This document shows, piece by piece, positions 30,911 through 41,077 of a stretch of DNA of 64,000 bases. A program made the translations under genes and the position numbers. The notes under the pieces are model-generated. The model had not been told where the DNA came from. It did no database searches and saw only the letters and a program-made list of their open reading frames with translations. The stretch spans positions 310,001 through 374,000 of the forward strand of contig NZ_CP006271.1 of NCBI RefSeq assembly GCF_000737595.1, written 5' to 3'. How positions within the stretch are numbered: position 1 is the stretch's first letter; the number at the start of each line of letters is the position of its first letter. Origin of the DNA: Synechococcus sp. KORDI-52 (lineage in GTDB: Bacteria > Cyanobacteriota > Cyanobacteriia > PCC-6307 > Cyanobiaceae).

Positions 30911-32314
30911 TCAATCAGCTTTGTCGAGTTTGACCGGCGTCAGCTCTGCGGCGCCGGTGTTGCCTTCAAGCACCTTTTCAAGACCTTCGAGATCTTCATC
31001 AGTGATCTTGGTCTGCATCGGGCAGTGCTTCGGTCCACACATGGAGCAGAACTCCGCCTGCTTGTAGATGTCAGCCGGCAGGGTTTCATCGTGATATTCC
31101 TTGGCCCGCTCAGGATCCAAGGACAGCTCAAACTGCTTGTTCCAGTCGAAGTTGTAGCGGGCACGGCTGAGCTCGTCGTCACGGTCACGGGCACCGGGGC
31201 GATGACGGGCGATGTCTGCCGCATGGGCAGCGATCTTGTAAGCGATCAGGCCTTCGCGCACATCCTCAGCGTTGGGGAGACCGAGGTGCTCCTTCGGTGT
31301 CACGTAACAGAGCATCGCGGTGCCGTGCCAACCGGCCATGGCCGCGCCGATGGCCGAGGTGATGTGGTCGTAACCGGGAGCAATGTCGGTGACCAGCGGG
31401 CCGAGCACATAGAAGGGTGCTTCGCTGCACTCCTCCATCTGCTTTTTCACGTTGAACTCGATTTGATCGAGGGGAACGTGGCCGGGACCCTCCACCATCA
31501 CTTGCACGTCGTGCTTCCAGGCGCGACGGGTCAGTTCGCCGAGGGTGTGCAATTCGGCCAGTTGGGCAGCATCCGACGCATCGTGCTGGCAACCGGGGCG
31601 CAGCGAGTCACCGAGAGAGAAGGTGCAGTCGTAGCGCTTGAAGATCTCGCAAATGTCGTCGAACCGCGTATAGAGCGGGTTCTGACGATGGTGATACAAC
31701 ATCCATTGAGCCAGGATGCCGCCGCCGCGGCTAACGATGCCGGTGATGCGGCCCTTCACCTTGGGAAGGTGCTCAATCAGCAGTCCAGCGTGGATGGTCT
31801 GGTAGTCGACACCCTGCTGACAGTGCTTCTCGATGATGTGGAGGAAATCGTCCTCATCCAGCTTTTCGATCGATCCGTGGACGCTCTCAAGAGCTTGGTA
31901 AACAGGCACGGTGCCGATCGGCACAGGGGATGCACCGATGATCGCGGTGCGCACCTCGTCGAGATTGACGCCGCCGGTGGAGAGATCCATCACGGTGTCG
32001 GCGCCGTATTTCACCGCCAGCTTCAGTTTCTTCACCTCCTCGGCAGCATCAGATGCATTCGGGGAAGCGCCGATGTTGGCGTTCACCTTGCATTTGCTGG
32101 CGATGCCGATCGCCATCGGCTCCAGATTGGTGTGGTTGATGTTGGCCGGGATGATCATCCGCCCCCGGGCCACCTCTTCCATCACCAGCGATTCGGGCAG
32201 GTTCTCCCGCTTCGCCACATGGGCCATTTCTTCGGTCACCACGCCCTGACGGGCGTAGTGCATCTGAGAGACGTTGGCCTGACCCTTACGGGACTCAACC
32301 CAGGAAGCGCGCAT
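30911..32314 (-). CDS. thiC: Phosphomethylpyrimidine synthase
   Basis: This radical-SAM enzyme converts aminoimidazole ribotide to the hydroxymethylpyrimidine phosphate of thiamine. ATG 32314 ([12 protein letters not shown]) gives 467 residues, typical for the cyanobacterial/plant-like short form; the longer frame runs through the riboswitch. Hallmarks are [59 protein letters not shown] and the C-terminal cluster site CSMCGPKHC (Cx2Cx4C). Thiamine is needed by transketolase and phosphoketolase in this window. Expression is controlled by the TPP riboswitch just upstream. Confidence 0.97.
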   Translation of the reverse strand: MRASWVESRKGQANVSQMHYARQGVVTEEMAHVAKRENLPESLVMEEVARGRMIIPANINHTNLEPMAIGIASKCKVNANIGASPNASDAAEEVKKLKLAVKYGADTVMDLSTGGVNLDEVRTAIIGASPVPIGTVPVYQALESVHGSIEKLDEDDFLHIIEKHCQQGVDYQTIHAGLLIEHLPKVKGRITGIVSRGGGILAQWMLYHHRQNPLYTRFDDICEIFKRYDCTFSLGDSLRPGCQHDASDAAQLAELHTLGELTRRAWKHDVQVMVEGPGHVPLDQIEFNVKKQMEECSEAPFYVLGPLVTDIAPGYDHITSAIGAAMAGWHGTAMLCYVTPKEHLGLPNAEDVREGLIAYKIAAHAADIARHRPGARDRDDELSRARYNFDWNKQFELSLDPERAKEYHDETLPADIYKQAEFCSMCGPKHCPMQTKITDEDLEGLEKVLEGNTGAAELTPVKLDKAD

Positions 32315-32372
32315 GATCTGAAGTGCGACGGACAGCCCAGGGGTCGACGTTTGGCCGTGGATCACGCTCAAG

Positions 32373-32457
32373 CACTTCCCTGCGCCGGCATGACCCGGAA
32401 TCAGGTTCGGAGGGTGTGATCTCAGTCTGGGTTCATGGTGAAACCCAGACACCCCTA
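32373..32457 (-). promoter_or_regulatory. TPP riboswitch (THI element) of thiC
   Basis: On the minus strand, 60 bases upstream of thiC, the conserved THI-box parts occur in order. These are AGGGGTG (P1), a hairpin GTCTGGGTTTCACC...GAACCCAGAC, CTGAGATCACACCC, CGAACCTGATTCCGGGT and ATGCCGGCGCAGGGAA. These are the pyrimidine- and pyrophosphate-binding segments. When TPP binds, thiC expression should fall. Between the aptamer and the ATG there is an ACCCCT (plus-strand 32339-32344) exactly complementary to the 5' AGGGGT of P1, a possible switching strand. Confidence 0.95.
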
Positions 32458-32497
32458 GTGATCTTTGAACGCTAGCAAGCATTGCTCAAAGGCCCGT

Positions 32498-33112
32498 TCA
32501 GCTGGCTTGCAACCCATTGAGCACCGCAGCCACCACCCGGTGATCGCTGTCCTGCTGCAGGGATTGCAGCAGGCCTCTGGCCTGCACCGCGATGGGATCG
32601 GCGCCACCCTCCCGAACAATCCGACTCAGGATTTCTGCCCCACTCACCCGGACAATGGCATCGGCATCAGCGATGGCCATGGTGGCCAGCTCCAGCAGCC
32701 AGGTGAGATCGATCTCCGGCTGTTCCGCCAAGGCAGACAGGATGCTGCAACGCACCAGCCAGGCCTCATCGGCTTCAAAGGCCGACCGCAGCAAGGGCCA
32801 GGCCCGCTCGACCCCGTAGCTGGCCAGAGCATTGGCTGCCTCGGCCCGCACATTGGGGTCTGCATCGGAAGTGATCAAATCACTCAGGACGGTCCAGCCC
32901 TGCTCAGTACGCTTGTAGCCCAGGCCGCTGCAACTCAGGGAGCGCACCAGAAAGGGCTTCTGCTCCGTGCCCAGCACCAGCAACGGCACCGCCTCAGCGT
33001 CAGAGCAATGGCGCAGCTGGGTGATCGCCGGCATTGCCTGAACTGGATCCCCACTGGCAATGGCCTGGCGCACCGCTTCGAGATCAGGACGTTGCGGATC
33101 GGTGTCGCTCAT
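32498..33112 (-). CDS. HEAT-repeat protein
   Basis: This 204-residue all-helical protein is built from five or so HEAT-type helix pairs. Typical repeat cores are DPNVRAEAANALASYG, DEAWLVRCSILSALAEQ, DADAIVRVSGAEILSRI and DHRVVAAVLNGLQA. In cyanobacteria such proteins include phycobilisome lyase-like and NblB-like members, but nothing here proves a link with pigments. The ATG overlaps the stop of the upstream small membrane gene by 4 bases (ATGA). It is the last gene of a coupled run starting at ruvB. Confidence 0.85.
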   Translation of the reverse strand: MSDTDPQRPDLEAVRQAIASGDPVQAMPAITQLRHCSDAEAVPLLVLGTEQKPFLVRSLSCSGLGYKRTEQGWTVLSDLITSDADPNVRAEAANALASYGVERAWPLLRSAFEADEAWLVRCSILSALAEQPEIDLTWLLELATMAIADADAIVRVSGAEILSRIVREGGADPIAVQARGLLQSLQQDSDHRVVAAVLNGLQAS

Positions 33113-33336
33113 GGGTTGCTGCCGGGTGCGCGCGCCCGTTGAAGATCGGCCAACAGCCTGGCGCGGCGGCGCTGCCGACCGAGAGCGCTGCTGATGATCA
33201 GACCCGATCCCACCAATATGGCGGGCAGCACCTGCACCCTGTCCTTGCCCTCTCGCTGGTTTGTGGCCAACAATGCGAGCACGATTAGGAACGGTGCGCC
33301 TAGGGAAACCCAGATCACCGCGCGACGTTGGTTCAT
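33109..33336 (-). CDS. Small two-helix membrane protein
   Basis: This is a 75-residue protein with two hydrophobic segments, VIWVSLGAPFLIVLALLAT (about 7-25) and VLPAILVGSGLIISSAL (about 36-52), and a strongly basic tail (RQRRRARLLADLQRAR). Both ends use ATGA overlaps: its start with the M20 peptidase stop and its stop with the HEAT-protein start. That argues that it is real and fixes the start at 33336. No family recognised. Confidence 0.75.
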   Translation of the reverse strand: MNQRRAVIWVSLGAPFLIVLALLATNQREGKDRVQVLPAILVGSGLIISSALGRQRRRARLLADLQRARAPGSNP

Positions 33337-34514
33337 GCCGAGGTGTTCTCCGCCATCCAATCCAGCAGGGTGGCCGTCAGCACGGCAATGCCCACGCCAA
33401 GGGCGTCTTCCTCCAACGCGAAGGCGCCGTTATGCAGCGGCGCACACCCATCGGGCCCAGCCACCCCCAAGCGCACCATCATTCCCGGCACATCCCGAAG
33501 CAGCTCAGCAAAGTCTTCGGCACCTAGGGAGGGTTGCTCCACGGGCAACACCTTGTCGCGGCCCAGACAGTCCACTGCGCACCGCTCAAGCAGATCCGTG
33601 AGCTGCTGATCGTTGTGCACGGGCGGCGCGATGCAGCGGTAGTTCACGACGGCGGTGCCGCCACCGCTGGCACAGATTCCCTGCACCGTCTCATCAATCC
33701 AGGTTGGCAGCTGAGCGTGCTGCTGCAGATCCAGACAACGCACCGTCCCCAGCAAACGCACCTGATCGGCAATCACGTTGAAAGCCCGGCCCCCCTCTAC
33801 CTTGCCGAAACTGATCACCACCGGCTGCAAGGCATCCAAGCGACGGGCGATGGTCTGCTGAAGCTCTGTGATCACCCGCGCCGCCAACCAGACAGCGTCC
33901 ACCGACTGATGGGGACGGGCACCATGACCGCCCTCCCCCTGCACCCGGATCTCCAGCTCACCGGCCGCCGCCGTGAGACAACCCCGACGGATCCCCACCG
34001 TGCCCACTGGCAGGTTCGGCACAACATGGATGCCAAACAACGCATCGAGGCCCTCCACCGCCCCCGCGTCCCGCATCCACACCGCCCCCTGGGCCAACTC
34101 TTCGGCGGGTTGAAACAGCAAGCGCACCCGGGCCGCCAAACGCGGCTCCTGGGCCAGCAACCGCGCCACCCCAAGGCCCGTGCAGGTGTGCAGGTCATGG
34201 CCGCAGGCATGCATCAGGCCCTGGCGGGTGGAGGCATAGGGCAAACCGGTGCGCTCCTCCACCGGCAAGGCATCCATGTCCACCCTCAGGCCCACCGTGG
34301 GGCCATCATCGGGGCCTAGTTCAGCCACCACTCCGGTGCGGCCGACCCCTTCACGCACACGCCAACCCAACTGACGCAACTCGCCCGCCACCAGAGCAGC
34401 CGTCTGGTGTTCTTCACCACTGAGTTCAGGGTGGGCATGCAGATGCCGGCGCAGCTCGAGCAGCTCAGGCAGCTGATGACTGAGTCGATCCGAGATCGCC
34501 TGGGCTTGGGTCAT
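33333..34514 (-). CDS. M20-family amidohydrolase
   Basis: This 393-residue metallohydrolase is of the N-acyl-amino-acid/hippurate hydrolase group (M20D). The metal-binding and catalytic parts are LRVDMDALPVEERTGLPY, MHACGHDLHTCTGLGVARLL, LLFQPAEELAQGA with the Glu-Glu pair, GGHGARPHQSVD in the lid domain, and SLGAEDFAELL near the end. Possible substrates are N-acyl amino acids, indole-acetyl conjugates or peptidoglycan-derived amides. It lies 1 bp from the upstream TPR gene and overlaps the next gene by 4 bases. Confidence 0.9.
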   Translation of the reverse strand: MTQAQAISDRLSHQLPELLELRRHLHAHPELSGEEHQTAALVAGELRQLGWRVREGVGRTGVVAELGPDDGPTVGLRVDMDALPVEERTGLPYASTRQGLMHACGHDLHTCTGLGVARLLAQEPRLAARVRLLFQPAEELAQGAVWMRDAGAVEGLDALFGIHVVPNLPVGTVGIRRGCLTAAAGELEIRVQGEGGHGARPHQSVDAVWLAARVITELQQTIARRLDALQPVVISFGKVEGGRAFNVIADQVRLLGTVRCLDLQQHAQLPTWIDETVQGICASGGGTAVVNYRCIAPPVHNDQQLTDLLERCAVDCLGRDKVLPVEQPSLGAEDFAELLRDVPGMMVRLGVAGPDGCAPLHNGAFALEEDALGVGIAVLTATLLDWMAENTSA

Positions 34515-34515
34515 C

Positions 34516-35280
34516 TCAAGACGCCTCCAGGGCCAGGAACGCCATCAGATCTGCCGTTGGTTGCGGCGGCCAGCGGCGCACCTGCTGCAACCAGTCGGCC
34601 TGGCGGTAGCGCTGGTCCAACCCCGCCGCCGCGGCCCAGTGGCTTTCAGCCTCACCACTGGATCCTTTGCGCCAGAGCAAGCCACTGAGGGCCGCCCGGG
34701 CATCAGCAAACAAGGGGTAGCGGCGGATCAGCTTGCGCAATTCCGCCTCCGCCCACTCCAGATCTCCCGCCTGCCAGGCCGCCAGGGCCTCGCTGGAGCG
34801 GGCCATGGCAAAGCCGGGGCGGGCAAGGGCAGCCTGCCCGTACAGCTCACGGGCCTCCGGCCAATCCCCCTGGGAGCCACGCACGTTGGCCAGGTTGTAG
34901 AGGGCTGAGGCATCCTGCGAATCCCGCTCCAGGATCCAGAGATAGTCGTCCGCTGCCGAGGACCAGTCCTGAAGCGCCTCCTCCGCCGTGCCCCGGTTCA
35001 AGCGCGGATCGCTCTCCTCCGGTGCCAGCACGATCGAGGCGGTCTGGTCGTCAATGGCCCCGGAAGCATCCCCGAGGGCAAGACGCACATTGCCGCGGTT
35101 GCTCAACGCGGCAGCATCCTCAGGGGCCAGTTCCAAAAAGCGGTCCCAGAGAGGAAGCGCCTCCACGAAATCCCCCTGACGGCTCGCCGACAGGGCCTGC
35201 TCGTAAAGACCTTGAAGATCCAGGGCCTGCACCGGTAGCGCCAGCAACAGACTTAGACACAGAACCAGGCAGCGGTTCAT
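34516..35280 (-). CDS. Exported TPR-repeat protein
   Basis: The 254-residue product starts with a signal peptide ([19 protein letters not shown], probable cleavage after residue 19). About five tetratricopeptide repeats follow, for example [24 protein letters not shown] and [25 protein letters not shown] (given as fragments). It is probably a periplasmic or lumenal protein-interaction scaffold. The start overlaps the ruvB stop by 4 bases. Similar lipoprotein-less TPR proteins are common in cyanobacteria; the partner is unknown. Confidence 0.85.
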   Translation of the reverse strand: MNRCLVLCLSLLLALPVQALDLQGLYEQALSASRQGDFVEALPLWDRFLELAPEDAAALSNRGNVRLALGDASGAIDDQTASIVLAPEESDPRLNRGTAEEALQDWSSAADDYLWILERDSQDASALYNLANVRGSQGDWPEARELYGQAALARPGFAMARSSEALAAWQAGDLEWAEAELRKLIRRYPLFADARAALSGLLWRKGSSGEAESHWAAAAGLDQRYRQADWLQQVRRWPPQPTADLMAFLALEAS

Positions 35281-36323
35281 GCCGCCTCCGCCAGATGGCT
35301 GCGGGCCGCATCCGTGACCATCCGACCGCGGGGAGTGCGCATCAGCAATCCCTGCTGCAACAGAAATGGTTCCACCACGGTCTCCAGGGTGACGGGGTCA
35401 TCGCCGAGGGCCGCCGCCAGAGTCTCCAGGCCCACCGGTCCTCCACCGTGGTGCTCAATCAGCAGCTGCAGAAAGCGCCGATCGCTGGCATCGAGGCCTC
35501 GATGGTCGACCCGATGCAGGCTCAGGGCCTCTCCCACCAGGGCCTGATCAATGGTTCCACCGCTACCTCGACGCACGCTGGCCACATCCCGTACCCGGCG
35601 CAATAACCGGTTGGCAATCCGTGGCGTCCCGCGGCAGGAGGCCGCAATGCTGCTGCGGGCCTGCTGCGTGAGGGTCACCCCAATCAACCCTGCGGTGCGC
35701 GACACAATCGCTTCCAGATCGTTCTGGCCGTAAAACTCCAACCTCTGAATCAGACCGAAGCGATCCCGCAGTGGTGAACTCAGCGATCCGGCGCGGGTGG
35801 TGGCCCCCACCAAGGTGAACGGCGGCAAGTCAAGGGAGCGGGTCCGCGCCGTGCTGCCCTTGCCCACAGTGAGATCGAGGCGACGGTCTTCCATCGCCGG
35901 ATAGAGCAGCTCCTCCGCCACCCGACTCAGGCGGTGAATCTCATCAATGAACAGCAGGTCGCGGGGCTGAAGGTTGACCAACAAGCCGACGATGTCGCGC
36001 GGGCGTTCCAGGGCCGGTGCACTGGTGACCTTGCACTGGACCCCCATCTCCTCGGCCAGCACCATGGCCATGGTGGTTTTTCCGAGGCCCGGCGGGCCAT
36101 ACAGCAGCACGTGATCAAGGGCATCGCCGCGGCCAAGAGCCGCTTGCACCGCAATGCCCAGCACCTGCTTCAGCTCGCTTTGACCGATGTAATCGTCCAG
36201 ACGCTGAGGCCGCAGCTTGTCGTCCGGCCGACTCACCACCTCCTCAGGGGCCGACTGGGGATCCACCAGCGCTTCAGGGCGGCGTGGTGGCTTGCGACCG
36301 GAGCTGGAGGAGACAATCGCCAT
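35277..36323 (-). CDS. ruvB: Holliday junction branch-migration helicase RuvB
   Basis: This is the hexameric AAA+ motor that moves Holliday junctions with RuvA. ATG 36323 gives 348 residues. Motifs are [16 protein letters not shown], Walker [13 protein letters not shown], Walker [25 protein letters not shown], sensor [19 protein letters not shown], arginine finger region, and the winged-helix end [15 protein letters not shown]. It heads a coupled run (TPR, M20, small membrane, HEAT proteins). The divergent smpB starts 50 bp away. Confidence 0.97.
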   Translation of the reverse strand: MAIVSSSSGRKPPRRPEALVDPQSAPEEVVSRPDDKLRPQRLDDYIGQSELKQVLGIAVQAALGRGDALDHVLLYGPPGLGKTTMAMVLAEEMGVQCKVTSAPALERPRDIVGLLVNLQPRDLLFIDEIHRLSRVAEELLYPAMEDRRLDLTVGKGSTARTRSLDLPPFTLVGATTRAGSLSSPLRDRFGLIQRLEFYGQNDLEAIVSRTAGLIGVTLTQQARSSIAASCRGTPRIANRLLRRVRDVASVRRGSGGTIDQALVGEALSLHRVDHRGLDASDRRFLQLLIEHHGGGPVGLETLAAALGDDPVTLETVVEPFLLQQGLLMRTPRGRMVTDAARSHLAEAA

Positions 36324-36373
36324 GGAGGCAGGGTACCCAGACCTGGATAGGGTCGGAAGACGCAGCCACAGCC

Positions 36374-36874
36374 ATGGCCAAGGGAGGAGCGAAAAAAGCA
36401 GCCGCAGCTGCCGCAAGGGCCGCCGCCAATCGGCTGCTGGCGGACAACCGTCAGGCCCGTCATCAATACGAGATCCTCGAAACCCTCGAAACCGGCATCG
36501 AGCTGGTGGGAACCGAGGTGAAGTCAATCCGCAATGGCAAAGCCAACCTGCGCGATGGCTTCTGCCTGATCCGCAATGGGGAACTGCAATTGCACAACGT
36601 GCACATCTCCCCTCATACCCATGCGGGCAGCTATTTCAACCACGACCCGCTGCGCACCCGAAAACTGCTGGCCCATCGCCGTGAAATCGACAAACTGCGC
36701 GGTTTGGTGGATCAAAAAGGCCTGACGCTGATCCCCCTCAACATTCATCTCAAAGGATCCTGGATCAAGCTCACCATCGGCCTGGGCAAAGGGCGCAAGT
36801 TGCACGACAAGCGCGCTGCCGAAAAAGAAAAGCAATCCAAAAAGGATTTGAAGGCGGCGATGGCTCGCTACTGA
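36374..36874 (+). CDS. smpB: tmRNA-binding protein SmpB
   Basis: SmpB brings tmRNA to stalled ribosomes for trans-translation. The 166 residues from ATG 36374 include [66 protein letters not shown] and the basic tail [22 protein letters not shown] in part. An Ala/Lys-rich N-terminal extension of about 15 residues precedes the conserved barrel. The 3' end overlaps the opposing kinase-like gene by 7 bp. Confidence 0.96.
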   Translation: MAKGGAKKAAAAAARAAANRLLADNRQARHQYEILETLETGIELVGTEVKSIRNGKANLRDGFCLIRNGELQLHNVHISPHTHAGSYFNHDPLRTRKLLAHRREIDKLRGLVDQKGLTLIPLNIHLKGSWIKLTIGLGKGRKLHDKRAAEKEKQSKKDLKAAMARY

Positions 36875-38643
36875 TTGTTCTGATTCAGCGCTTCCTGATT
36901 CAGCCCCTCTGGGCTGACGAACTCCCCGGTGGCCGAATCAGGTAGCGGATCCAGGTCCACATCCGGCAAGGGAACACGGGGACGATCGGCGCGGCAGGAC
37001 AGGGTGAACAGAGCGGAAGAGACTCCATCGTTGGTGATCAGCACCTGCAGCGGTGAGCCCGCTTCCGCCGCAATTCGCACGACCCGCAGAGGGCCACGCT
37101 CCTGCACCACCTGTCCTTCAGCGCCGAACACCATCATCTGCATCAGCGGTGTGCCGTTGATCCCCAGGGACACGCCATCACCGGCCGGCACCTGCACCAA
37201 CACCAGGCGGGCGCCACCGGCAGGAATGCGCAACGACGTGTTGGTGGGTTCCAGGGGACGCGCCGCGAGCCGCACAATCTCCACGTCATCGAGGCTTTGC
37301 ATCGCCGCTGCAATCCAGAGCTGTTGGAAGGGTTCGGCGGGTTTCCGCCCCTGCATGGCCCCCGGCAGGAGATCCTGAGCAGCGGCACTCACAAGGTGCT
37401 CCACCACCTGCGGATGAACGGCCTGCTGCTGCAGCGCCTGCCGCGGCTGCTCCCAGTCCCCATTGCGTAAGCGGCCCAACCGGGCTCGGATCGCAGGAGG
37501 CAACTGCTCAATCCGAGCCAGCCACTCCTCCGCCAACTCGCTCCAGACCCTTCGCAGCGGCGCATCCTCCAGGGATTCCGAGGGGAGGCCGCCAGCGTGC
37601 TCGGGGAAACGGCTCAGCACGCTGGCATCCACAAGCTTGAGGAACCAGCCGCGATCCACCTGGAGCGCCCGCAACCGGCTGAACAGCCGCTGGCGTTGAT
37701 CCAACTCCGCCGGCGGCAAGCGGACATCCGGAGCCCCCCCATCCCTGCTAACGCGGGGAGGTCTGGCTGGAGTGGAGGTGCGCGGGAGCAGAAACCAACC
37801 AATGGCAGAACCCACCAGGGCCGACAGGGCCAGCGCAATCACCACAGGCCCGATCCGGCCCTCCACCCCTTGCTCTCGGGCCAGCGCCCGGCTGGTTCGC
37901 GGCGGCGCGTTGGGCTTCGGCCGGTTGGGATCAGTCATTGCCGCAGGCAACACAACCGTTTCAAGGGCCTTCAGCACCTCGGAGGCCTGGCTGAAGCGGC
38001 GCTCCGGTGCCGTTGCGATCAGGCGCTCCAACACCTCGCGAAATCCCCCCTCCAGCGCCAGATGCGACGGCCAGCTCTCGTCCACCTCTGCCGTCCCGCT
38101 GAGCAACCCCAAAGCAGTGACCCCAAGGTCGTGAAGATCTCCCCAGGGAGCATCCGCCGATGGAACACCTTGCCTCTGCACTCGGCCACCATCCAGCAGC
38201 ACAGGCAGACCATCGCTGCGACGACGCAGCAGATGGCGGAGATTCACATCTCCATGCACCAGTCCACTGCCATGCAAAACCGCCAGCACCGGGAGGATCT
38301 GGCGCAGCAGCAACAGCACCTCACCAGCACCGAATCGCTTCTGCCGCAGCAGCACGTCGTAAGCGACACCGTCCTGCCAATCGCGCACGAGCCAGAGCAC
38401 CCCATCCAGCTCCAGGAACTCGCCACAGCGGGGCAACTGGGGATGCAACAGAGACTGCAACTGTGGCCAGACCGCCCGAAGTCGCTGCTGGGCTGCCGAG
38501 CTCTCCACTTGGCGAATGGCCACCGGCAGATCACCGCCCATCTCATCCACAGCACGCCAGAGGGAGCCCTGCAGCAGATCAGGACCGCTCAGGCGCTCCT
38601 GTAAGTGGTAGCGCTCCACCAGCACCGTGCCGGAACCGCTCAA
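36868..38643 (-). CDS. Kinase-like membrane protein (atypical or pseudo Ser/Thr kinase)
   Basis: The 591-residue protein has an N-terminal Ser/Thr-kinase-like domain (about 10-230), one membrane helix (about 264-286) and a large C-terminal, probably extracytoplasmic, domain. Kinase landmarks are altered. The usual Lys in VAIK is Arg44 (VAIRQVE). The catalytic loop reads [12 protein letters not shown] (H130, D132, N134) in place of HRDLKPEN, DFG is DGG (151-153), and no APE motif is seen. Asp132 and Asn134 could still support catalysis, so it may be weakly active or a nucleotide-binding sensor. The C-terminal part has no family I know. It is divergent from egtB by about 80 bp. Confidence 0.8.
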   Translation of the reverse strand: MSGSGTVLVERYHLQERLSGPDLLQGSLWRAVDEMGGDLPVAIRQVESSAAQQRLRAVWPQLQSLLHPQLPRCGEFLELDGVLWLVRDWQDGVAYDVLLRQKRFGAGEVLLLLRQILPVLAVLHGSGLVHGDVNLRHLLRRRSDGLPVLLDGGRVQRQGVPSADAPWGDLHDLGVTALGLLSGTAEVDESWPSHLALEGGFREVLERLIATAPERRFSQASEVLKALETVVLPAAMTDPNRPKPNAPPRTSRALAREQGVEGRIGPVVIALALSALVGSAIGWFLLPRTSTPARPPRVSRDGGAPDVRLPPAELDQRQRLFSRLRALQVDRGWFLKLVDASVLSRFPEHAGGLPSESLEDAPLRRVWSELAEEWLARIEQLPPAIRARLGRLRNGDWEQPRQALQQQAVHPQVVEHLVSAAAQDLLPGAMQGRKPAEPFQQLWIAAAMQSLDDVEIVRLAARPLEPTNTSLRIPAGGARLVLVQVPAGDGVSLGINGTPLMQMMVFGAEGQVVQERGPLRVVRIAAEAGSPLQVLITNDGVSSALFTLSCRADRPRVPLPDVDLDPLPDSATGEFVSPEGLNQEALNQNNQ

Positions 38644-38724
38644 GGGACTCAGCCGCGTCGATGGGCTGATGGTACCGATGGTCTGGAGTGCCCCCTAAGG
38701 TCCGCTGGAGAATGTGCGGAGACC

Positions 38725-39873
38725 GTGCTGCTGGACACTCTGCTGGCGGTGCGGCGCCGCAGCGAAGCCCTGATCGCACCGCTGGAACCGGAGGACCTGA
38801 TGCTCCAGGGGATGGCAGATGCCAGCCCCCCCAAATGGCACCTGGGCCACACCACCTGGTTCTTTGAGACGTTCGTGCTCCAGCCCCACGCCCCGGGGCA
38901 CCAGGTCTGCGATCCCCGCTGGAGTTTTCAGTTCAACTCTTACTACGAGGCCCTCGGGGCCCGTCATCCCCGCCCGCAGCGGGGCCTGCTCAGCCGTCCG
39001 CCCATCGGCGCAGTGCTGGCCTGGCGCCATCGGGTGGATGCCGGGCTGGAGGTACTGCTGCAGGATCCACCCAAGGGCGTGATCACCCTGGTGGAGCTGG
39101 GGCTGCAGCACGAACAGCAGCACCAGGAACTGCTGCTGATGGATCTCCTGGATGGCTTCCACCGCCAGCCTCTGGAACCGGCCTACAACCCAGAGAGCGA
39201 ATTGACCCTCCAAATGGAGCCTGACCAATGGCTCCCCTGCCCCGGCGGTCTGACGGAGATCGGCCACCGGGGTGATGGGTTTCACTTCGACAACGAGGCG
39301 CCGCGGCATCGGGTGTGGCTGGAGCCGTTTGAACTGAACAGCACCCTGGTAAGCAACGCCGCCTTCGCTGCTTTCATCGACGACGGCGGCTACCGGCGCC
39401 CCGAGCTGTGGATGAGTGAAGGCTGGGCACTGGTGCAAGGGCGCCAATGGCAGGCGCCGCGCTACTGGCGGGGGGACAATGACGAATTCACCCTGGCGGG
39501 CCGCCGCCGCCGCGACCCCAAGGCACCGGTCCGGCATCTGAGCTGGTTCGAGGCGGATGCCTTTGCCCGCTGGAGCGGAGCCCGTCTTCCCACAGAAGAG
39601 GAATGGGAGCACGCTGGAGACCTGCATCGCACGTCCATGCAGCATGCCCATCGGGCGTTGTGGCAATGGACCTCCAGTGCTTACAGCCCCTATCCCGGTT
39701 TTCGTCCGGTTGAGGGAGCAATCGGCGAATACAACGGCAAATTCATGAGTTCTCAGATGGTGCTGCGGGGCAGCAGCTGGCTCACCCCTCCTGGCCACGA
39801 ACGCAACAGTTACCGCAATTTCTTCCCACCGGACAGCCGCTGGATGGCCGCTGGCATCCGTCTGGCCCGATGA
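38725..39873 (+). CDS. egtB: Ergothioneine biosynthesis protein EgtB (sulfoxide synthase)
   Basis: This non-haem iron enzyme joins hercynine with a cysteine-containing donor and O2 to form a sulfoxide. It has an N-terminal DinB-like domain with HLGHTTWFFE (about 39-48) and LQHEQQHQELLLMDLL, which together supply the three-His iron site. A C-terminal formylglycine-generating-enzyme-like (FGE-sulfatase) domain has FELNSTLVSNAAFAAFIDDGGY, VRHLSWFEADAFARWSGARLPTEEEWE and VLRGSSWLTPPGHERNSYRNFFPP. I chose GTG 38725 (VLLDTLLAVRRR), with GGAG just upstream, as no in-frame ATG is near; this gives 382 residues. It overlaps egtD by 4 bases. Confidence 0.9.
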   Translation: MLLDTLLAVRRRSEALIAPLEPEDLMLQGMADASPPKWHLGHTTWFFETFVLQPHAPGHQVCDPRWSFQFNSYYEALGARHPRPQRGLLSRPPIGAVLAWRHRVDAGLEVLLQDPPKGVITLVELGLQHEQQHQELLLMDLLDGFHRQPLEPAYNPESELTLQMEPDQWLPCPGGLTEIGHRGDGFHFDNEAPRHRVWLEPFELNSTLVSNAAFAAFIDDGGYRRPELWMSEGWALVQGRQWQAPRYWRGDNDEFTLAGRRRRDPKAPVRHLSWFEADAFARWSGARLPTEEEWEHAGDLHRTSMQHAHRALWQWTSSAYSPYPGFRPVEGAIGEYNGKFMSSQMVLRGSSWLTPPGHERNSYRNFFPPDSRWMAAGIRLAR

Positions 39874-40823
39874 GCATCACCCTGATCGACCTGCACCCGC
39901 CCCAAGCAGATCTGCAGCGCCTGGTGCAGGACGGATTGCAGCGCAACCCTCGGCAACTGCCGGCCTGGATGCTGTACGACGCCGAAGGATCACGGCTGTT
40001 CTCCGAGATCTGCCGACAGCCGGAGTACACCCTCACCAATCGTGAGATCACGCTGCTGGAGCAACACGCTGACGCCATCGCAGCCGTCACCGGCCCCGGA
40101 CTGGTGGTGGAGTTCGGCATCGGCAATGCCCGCAAGGTGGATCCGCTGCTCACGGCCCTCGGCAGCGGCGTCTTCGCCGCGTTGGACATCAGCCTCAGCG
40201 CGCTGGAGGAGGCCCTCTCCGGTCTCGCCACGAGGCACCCCAACACCACCATGGTGGGCATCTGCTGTGACCACACCCGCCTGGAGCAGCTGCCTCAACA
40301 TCCCGCCCTGCAGGGCCAACGGCGTATTGGATTTTTTCCCGGCAGCTCCCTTGGCAACTTCACACCGAACGAGGCTGTGGACTTCCTCCGCAATGCCCGA
40401 CAGCTGCTCGCCGGAGGTCCACTGTTGCTGGGGTTGGATCAACCCCGCGATCCGGCCTTGATGGAAGCCGCCTACGACGATGCCGCCGGCGTGTCCGCTG
40501 CCTTCGCCAGCAACCTGCTGCGACGACTTAACCGCGACCTCCAAGGCGATGCCGATCCCAGGCAGTTCCGCTATCGGGCCCGCTGGCAACCGCAGGAACA
40601 GCGGATCGAAATGGCTCTGGTGAGCACACGCGATCAGACCGTTCACCTCGGCGGAGAGGCCTGGTTCTTCCGCAACGGCGAGGCCTGGATCACCGAACAC
40701 AGCGTCAAATATTCGCCGGAGGCCGCGGCCGCCCTTGCGGCCCGAGCCGGCTGGCGGATCGAGCGCCGCTGGGAAGATCTGCATCAGCAGATCGCTCTGC
40801 ATCTGCTTCTACCGGCAGACTGA
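39870..40823 (+). CDS. egtD: L-histidine N-alpha-methyltransferase EgtD
   Basis: EgtD trimethylates histidine with SAM to give hercynine. The 317 residues show LYDAEGSRLFSEICRQPEYTLTNRE, the SAM-binding VVEFGIGNARKVDPLLTAL, ALDISLSALEEALSGL and FFPGSSLGNFTPNEAVDFLR, all in the family order. The ATG overlaps the egtB stop (ATGA), so the two are coupled. Its by-product S-adenosylhomocysteine is the substrate of the ahcY product encoded 9 kb away. EgtA, EgtC and EgtE are not in this window. Confidence 0.93.
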   Translation: MSITLIDLHPPQADLQRLVQDGLQRNPRQLPAWMLYDAEGSRLFSEICRQPEYTLTNREITLLEQHADAIAAVTGPGLVVEFGIGNARKVDPLLTALGSGVFAALDISLSALEEALSGLATRHPNTTMVGICCDHTRLEQLPQHPALQGQRRIGFFPGSSLGNFTPNEAVDFLRNARQLLAGGPLLLGLDQPRDPALMEAAYDDAAGVSAAFASNLLRRLNRDLQGDADPRQFRYRARWQPQEQRIEMALVSTRDQTVHLGGEAWFFRNGEAWITEHSVKYSPEAAAALAARAGWRIERRWEDLHQQIALHLLLPAD

Positions 40824-40843
40824 AATCAGGAGCACACGGCGGC

Positions 40844-41077
40844 ATGAAAACAGACGAACGACGCCAGGCGATCAAACGGCAGCGCGAGCAACTGATCCAG
40901 GACCTGGAAGCCGTCTACATGGCGGCATTTGATCGCCTGGGTGAACTGGAAGGAGAAGTGGGCGAGGTCAAAGCAGCGCAGCTCACCCAGATGATCCTCA
41001 ATTCCAAAACGGCCGCGATTGAGCCCCTGGAGAAAGAGATCGAAAAACCGGTGATCACCACCCCGGGCGAGGCATGA
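40844..41077 (+). CDS. Small helical protein linked to the ergothioneine genes
   Basis: This is a 77-residue charged, helical protein (MKTDERRQAIKRQREQL at the start) without signal peptide or membrane segment. It lies 20 bp after egtD and overlaps the next gene by 4 bases, so it is almost certainly in the same transcript. I recall small proteins annotated as 'hercynine metabolism small protein' at this position in marine picocyanobacteria, but no function can be read from the sequence. Confidence 0.7.
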   Translation: MKTDERRQAIKRQREQLIQDLEAVYMAAFDRLGELEGEVGEVKAAQLTQMILNSKTAAIEPLEKEIEKPVITTPGEA

